DNA from: Geosporobacter sp040797825
GTDB taxonomy: Bacteria; Bacillota; Clostridia; Peptostreptococcales; Thermotaleaceae
Reading direction: 5' to 3'
Length of the DNA stretch: 64,000 nt
Assembly (NCBI GenBank): GCA_040797825.1
Contig: JBFNEZ010000002.1
Span: 1-64,000, forward strand
The notes under the pieces are model-generated. The model was not told the origin of the DNA, ran no database searches, and saw only the letters and a program-made list of their open reading frames with translations. The translations under genes and the position numbers were made by a program. Each line of letters opens with the position of its first letter. Within the stretch, counting starts at the first letter, position 1. Positions 59,861 through 64,000 of the stretch are shown here, one piece after another.

Positions 59861-60051
59861 TAACAGACCTCCTTTGATCTTAAAAAATAGAGACAGTTTT
59901 TATTTTTATACAACTATTTTAGGAATATTCTTCATTTAATCATCATAATTCTTATAGGATAAGATTACTAGATACCTGTCTATATATAGTTTACATTAAA
60001 ATAGAATTTTTTTCCATTAATTCAAAAGCTTTTCTGATTCATCTAAAATTT

Positions 60052-60080
60052 TTGATGAGTGTCCTAAGGAATTTTATAGG
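60052..60080 (+). promoter_or_regulatory. Possible promoter of glgB
   Basis: TTGATG and TATAGG separated by 17 bp lie about 65 bases before the glgB start. The -10 is only four of six. The rest of the 286-base gap (59861-60146) is AT-rich with no other recognised element. Confidence 0.4.
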
Positions 60081-60146
60081 ATTTAAATTTTACTAAATAT
60101 AAAAATACTTTCTCAAACACAAAAGATCGGGAGGAGTGGAGTTTTT

Positions 60147-62066
60147 ATGAATTCTCAAGAAATAAGATCCCTTGATAGCTATCTTTTTCATCAAGGCACC
60201 CATTACCATAGTTATCGTTTTTTAGGTGCTCATAAAGCCTATCGCAAGAGGATGAAGGGTGTTCGGTTTTCTCTTTGGGCTCCCCATGCTTCAGAGGTAA
60301 AGATAGTAGGAGACTTTAATAATTGGTGTGGAAAAAATCATTCTATGAGACAGGAAGATGGATCTGGTATATGGTCTATTTTTATACCCGATCTAGAAGA
60401 AGGCATGCTTTATAAATATGAAATTCATACCCTCCATGGAGAGATTCTTCTGAAGGCCGATCCCTATGGTACGCATAGTGAACTACGTCCCAATACAGCC
60501 TCACAAATATATTTTTTAGAAGGCTATCCTTGGAAGGATAAAGCTTGGATGGAATCTAAAAAAGCATCCTCTATCTATGATGAACCCCTATTGATATATG
60601 AGGTTCATTTAGGATCCTGGAAAGGTAAAACTAAAAATGGATTTTATTCTTATCAAGATTTAGCAAAAGAACTTATCCCTTATGTACTTGACATGGGATA
60701 TACCCACATCGAGCTGCTTCCTATTATGGAGCATCCCTTTGATGGTTCTTGGGGTTATCAAGCTACAGGTTACTATGCGCCGACCAGCCGTTATGGCACT
60801 CCCAAGGATTTTATGTATTTTGTGGATCAATGTCATCTGCATGGTATTGGTATCCTTCTTGATTGGGTTCCCGGCCATTTTTGCAAGGACAGCCATGGAT
60901 TAAGGCTTTTTGATGGTACTCCCCTTTTTGAATATGAAGATCCCTTAAAGGCTGAAATGTTTCAATGGGGTACTTTAGCCTTTGATTTAGGCAAAACTGA
61001 AGTCAGAAGCTTCCTTATTTCCAATGCAGTGTTCTGGTTTGATAAATTCCATATTGATGGCTTACGGATTGATGCTGTAGCCAGCATGCTTTATCTGGAC
61101 TATGGAAAACAAGATGGACAATGGACTCCAAATGTCTACGGAGGGAAAGAAAATCTAGAAGCAGTAGATTTTATGAGAAAATTGAATGAAGTGATTTTTT
61201 CTTATTTCCCACAGGCATTAATGATTGCAGAGGAATCCACCCAGTGGCCAATGGTCTCTAAACCCACTTATCTTGGGGGTCTCGGCTATAATTATAAATG
61301 GAACATGGGCTGGATGAATGATATTCTCCGTTATATGGAAATGGATCCAATTCACCGCAAATGGCATCACAACCTATTAACCTTTTCCATGATGTATGCT
61401 TTTTCCGAAAATTTTATTCTACCCTTTTCCCATGATGAGGTGGTCCATGGAAAAAAATCCTTAATTGAAAAAATGCCTGGCGATTATTGGCAGAAGTTTG
61501 CATCTCTTAGAACACTCTATGGCTATATGCTATCCCATCCTGGAAAGAAATTATTGTTCATGGGAGGAGAATTTGCTCAATTTATTGAGTGGAATGAAAA
61601 TCAAGGTTTGGATTGGTTTTTATTAGATTATGCCATGCATGAAAAACTACAACATTATGTTAAAACACTGAATCGCCTCTACCTCCAAGAGCCATCCCTG
61701 TGGCTTTATGATCACGATTGGCGGGGTTTTGAATGGATTGATCCCCACAACTATCAACAAAGTATTATCACTTACCTTAGAAAGGGACTGGAACCCGATG
61801 ATTTTATCCTTATAATTTGCAACTTTACTCCTGTTGTCTATGAAGACTATCGGATTGGTGTTCCTTCAAAAGGACAATATATTGAATTGTTGAATAGTGA
61901 CATGGATTGCTTCGGCGGCTCAGGACAATCAAATCTAGATCTATTAACAGTAGATGACTTGCCCTGGCATAATCAGCCCTATTCTCTTCAGTTAAAGCTT
62001 CCTCCCCTTGCTGTCTTGTTCTTAAAATTAAAAAAGGTCTCAACAGCCTCTGAAAGCACTTTCTAA
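60147..62066 (+). CDS. glgB: 1,4-alpha-glucan branching enzyme
   Basis: GlgB (639 residues) forms the alpha-1,6 branches of glycogen. The CBM48 domain (about 35-130; VRFSLWAPHASEVKIVGDFN) precedes the GH13 catalytic domain with HIELLPIMEHPFDGSWGYQ, the nucleophile region GLRIDAVASMLYLDY, the acid/base region LMIAEESTQWP and FILPFSHDEVVHGKKSLI. It begins the glgB-glgC-glgD operon; SD GGGAGGAG. Together with GlgP and MalQ elsewhere in the window it gives a nearly complete glycogen cycle. Confidence 0.97.
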   Translation: MNSQEIRSLDSYLFHQGTHYHSYRFLGAHKAYRKRMKGVRFSLWAPHASEVKIVGDFNNWCGKNHSMRQEDGSGIWSIFIPDLEEGMLYKYEIHTLHGEILLKADPYGTHSELRPNTASQIYFLEGYPWKDKAWMESKKASSIYDEPLLIYEVHLGSWKGKTKNGFYSYQDLAKELIPYVLDMGYTHIELLPIMEHPFDGSWGYQATGYYAPTSRYGTPKDFMYFVDQCHLHGIGILLDWVPGHFCKDSHGLRLFDGTPLFEYEDPLKAEMFQWGTLAFDLGKTEVRSFLISNAVFWFDKFHIDGLRIDAVASMLYLDYGKQDGQWTPNVYGGKENLEAVDFMRKLNEVIFSYFPQALMIAEESTQWPMVSKPTYLGGLGYNYKWNMGWMNDILRYMEMDPIHRKWHHNLLTFSMMYAFSENFILPFSHDEVVHGKKSLIEKMPGDYWQKFASLRTLYGYMLSHPGKKLLFMGGEFAQFIEWNENQGLDWFLLDYAMHEKLQHYVKTLNRLYLQEPSLWLYDHDWRGFEWIDPHNYQQSIITYLRKGLEPDDFILIICNFTPVVYEDYRIGVPSKGQYIELLNSDMDCFGGSGQSNLDLLTVDDLPWHNQPYSLQLKLPPLAVLFLKLKKVSTASESTF

Positions 62067-62087
62067 AATATTAAGGGGGAAAATCCT

Positions 62088-63293
62088 ATGATAAAAAAAG
62101 ACTGTATTGCGATGATACTCGCTGGCGGTCAAGGAAGTCGATTAGGCATCTTGACCAAAAACTTAGCAAAACCTGCTGTTCCCTTTGGTGGAAAATATCG
62201 TATCATTGATTTTACCTTAAGTAATTGTGGAAACTCTGACATTGATACAGTTGGGGTTTTAACACAATATAAACCACTGGTTCTAAATACTTATATCGGC
62301 ATCGGTCGTCCTTGGAATCTTGACCGAAAGAATGGTGGTGTTACTGTGCTCCCCCCCTTTGTCAAAGAAGAAGGTGGGGAGTGGTATAAAGGTACGGCCA
62401 ATGCCATTTATCAAAATATCGACTTTATTGACCAATATTCTCCTGATAACATTCTAATTTTATCAGGAGATCATATCTATAAAATGGACTATAATTCTAT
62501 GTTGGATGCCCATAGGGCTAAAAACGCTGATATAACCATATCAGCCATTGAGGTTCCCTGGTTCCAAGCCCATCGTTTTGGAATTATGAATACAGATCCC
62601 TCGGGATATATCGTCAAATTTGAAGAAAAGCCTGTAAATCCCAAAAACAATTTAGCTTCTATGGGAATCTATATCTTTAAGTGGCCTCTCCTAAAAAAAT
62701 ATCTTCTTCTGGATGAACAAAATTCCACTTCTAGCCATGATTTTGGAAAAAATGTCCTACCTGCCATGCTTCAAAATAATGAAAAACTATATGCCTATCC
62801 CTATTCAGGCTATTGGAAGGATGTTGGAACCATTGAAAGTTTTTGGGAGGCCAATATGGACTTACTCTCCGATCACCCAGAACTGGACCTTTATGATAGA
62901 GATTGGCCTATTTACTCTGTCAATCCGACCCAACCTCCCAACTATATTGCATCAAATGCAAAAATCCGTCGATCTCTCATCAATGAGGGCTGCGTTATTT
63001 TAGGAGAAGTTGAAAATGCAGTGATTTTTCCAGGTGTTTTTATTGGCAAAAACGCAAAAGTGAGAAATTCTGTTATTATGCCCAATGTAAAGATTGGAAC
63101 AAACGTATGTATTGAAAAAGCAATTATCGGAGAAAACACACGAATTCGTAAACACAGCTTTATTGGCTGCAATGATTTAGGTGACTTTTATTATGGTAGT
63201 GATCCATCTACTGGTAAGATAACAGTTGTGGGAGAAAATATGGATATTCCACAAGCTACCATCCTTTCCAATGGTGCAATGGTCTCATTATAA
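62088..63293 (+). CDS. glgC: Glucose-1-phosphate adenylyltransferase
   Basis: GlgC (401 residues) makes ADP-glucose, the glycosyl donor for glycogen. The nucleotide-binding motif is ILAGGQGSRLGILT, further motifs are AKPAVPFGGKYRIIDFTLSN and LSGDHIYKMDYN, FEEKPVNP and the left-handed helix C-terminal repeats. It lies 21 bases after glgB with SD AAGGGGG. In Firmicutes it usually needs the non-catalytic partner GlgD, which follows. Confidence 0.97.
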   Translation: MIKKDCIAMILAGGQGSRLGILTKNLAKPAVPFGGKYRIIDFTLSNCGNSDIDTVGVLTQYKPLVLNTYIGIGRPWNLDRKNGGVTVLPPFVKEEGGEWYKGTANAIYQNIDFIDQYSPDNILILSGDHIYKMDYNSMLDAHRAKNADITISAIEVPWFQAHRFGIMNTDPSGYIVKFEEKPVNPKNNLASMGIYIFKWPLLKKYLLLDEQNSTSSHDFGKNVLPAMLQNNEKLYAYPYSGYWKDVGTIESFWEANMDLLSDHPELDLYDRDWPIYSVNPTQPPNYIASNAKIRRSLINEGCVILGEVENAVIFPGVFIGKNAKVRNSVIMPNVKIGTNVCIEKAIIGENTRIRKHSFIGCNDLGDFYYGSDPSTGKITVVGENMDIPQATILSNGAMVSL

Positions 63294-63396
63294 GAATACA
63301 GTATACATCCAAACAAATAGTCATTTTATCGTATAGCTTCAGTAATTCTGCGTATATAAACAGATTCTTAATTATGAAAGTAATGGAGTGATAAAC

Positions 63397-64000
63397 ATGG
63401 GCCTGTTAATGGGAATTATAAACAACACCAAAAATGGAAATCAGCTAAAAGAATTGACAGAAAAAAGGTATCTAGCTTCTGTTCCCTTTGGAGGACGATA
63501 CCGTCTGATTGATTTCGTTTTATCCAATATGGTTAACGCTGGTATTCGAAATATAGGTATCTTAGTTCAGGGAAAGTATGGTTCCCTTATGGATCATCTG
63601 CGTTCAGGAAAAGAATGGGATCTGGATCGAAAGAGAGATGGACTTTTTATTTTACCGCCACCCTATGTTAGCTGCCCATTTGGTCTCATGAAAGGAGATT
63701 TGGAAAATTTCCATGCTAACATAGACTATCTTCACAGGAGCCGTCAAAGGTATGTAGTTGTTTCCGGCGTAAATATGGTGTGCAATATAAATTATGAAGA
63801 GGTATTGGCCTATCATCAAAAAAAAGAAGGTGATATTACTATCATCTATACAAAAGAGCCTGGAAATATTTTAGATTTGTCTAGATCTATTTGTCTGGAT
63901 ATAGATGGTTCTGACCGGATTACAGCCTTAGAAATAAATCCCATGCAGCAACGCAGCCACAACGTTTCTATGGAAATGTATGTATTGGAAAGAAAACTCT
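63397..64000 (+). CDS. glgD: Glucose-1-phosphate adenylyltransferase-like GlgD (partial)
   Basis: An open frame from the ATG at 63397 runs to the window end (201 full codons seen) without a stop. It begins MGLLMGIINNT and continues with VPFGGRYRLIDFVLSNMVNA, aligned with GlgC but lacking the AGGxGxR nucleotide-binding loop. This is typical of GlgD, the regulatory subunit of the Firmicute ADP-glucose pyrophosphorylase. SD GGAG lies before it. The 3' part, and probably glgA, lies beyond the window. Confidence 0.93.
   Translation, partial: MGLLMGIINNTKNGNQLKELTEKRYLASVPFGGRYRLIDFVLSNMVNAGIRNIGILVQGKYGSLMDHLRSGKEWDLDRKRDGLFILPPPYVSCPFGLMKGDLENFHANIDYLHRSRQRYVVVSGVNMVCNINYEEVLAYHQKKEGDITIIYTKEPGNILDLSRSICLDIDGSDRITALEINPMQQRSHNVSMEMYVLERKL

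Overview
The window is AT-rich DNA from a low-GC Firmicute, almost certainly an anaerobic member of the Clostridia. Strong GGAGG-type Shine-Dalgarno (SD) sites, frequent GTG and TTG starts, a YvcK-RapZ-PHP-MurB-HprK-UvrC gene set, trimeric NADH-linked [FeFe] hydrogenases and a selenocysteine formate dehydrogenase all fit. An Alkaliphilus or Natronincola-like relative is possible, but this is only a guess from gene content. No rRNA, tRNA, CRISPR array, phage or transposase gene was found.

Layout. 0.1-1.9 kb: a chemoreceptor. 2.1-6.0 kb: yvcK, rapZ, a PHP phosphoesterase and murB. 6.2-18.1 kb: a maltodextrin/glycogen block on the minus strand (LacI regulator, sugar-binding lipoprotein, two permeases, GH31 glucosidase, MalQ, GlgP, second binding protein). 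18.3-20.7 kb: a SulP anion transporter and a formate/nitrite channel. 20.9-28.7 kb: one minus-strand operon, tupABC (tungstate uptake), moeA, a moeA-PBP fusion, moaA, moaC and a MOSC protein, preceded by two tandem molybdenum/tungsten-cofactor riboswitches. 28.7-35.6 kb: fdhD, mobA, a UGA-containing (Sec) fdhA with its SECIS hairpin, and its NADH-dehydrogenase-like partner subunits. 36.1-40.6 kb: a first [FeFe] hydrogenase operon (hydC-hydD-hydB-hydA). 41.0-43.6 kb: a sigma-54 activator and mogA. 43.6-46.4 kb: hprK and uvrC. 46.7-51.3 kb: a second [FeFe] hydrogenase operon. 51.5-57.0 kb: a small secreted protein, uvrA and uvrB. 57.3-59.9 kb: a GAF-GGDEF cyclase and a membrane PDZ protein. 60.1-64.0 kb: glycogen synthesis genes glgB, glgC and glgD (glgD runs off the end).

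How it works together. The centre of the window is an H2/formate/NAD(H)/ferredoxin machine. Three paralogous NuoE/NuoF-type diaphorase modules are present. One is joined to a selenocysteine, Mo- or W-dependent formate dehydrogenase; two are joined to [FeFe] hydrogenases. Around them lie tungstate import, pyranopterin synthesis (MoaA, MoaC, MogA, two MoeA), nucleotide attachment (MobA), the sulfur-transfer factor FdhD and a formate channel. MoaD, MoaE and a ModABC transporter are not in the window. The formate dehydrogenase copy and the adjacent hydrogenase copy share a 1,642-bp tract that looks identical base for base, including an intergenic spacer, while flanking sequence has diverged. This is the mark of recent gene conversion.

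The conserved housekeeping run uvrB-uvrA...uvrC-hprK-murB-PHP-rapZ-yvcK is recognisable but broken: the third diaphorase module lies between uvrA and uvrC, and about 37 kb of sugar, cofactor, formate and hydrogen genes lies between hprK and murB.
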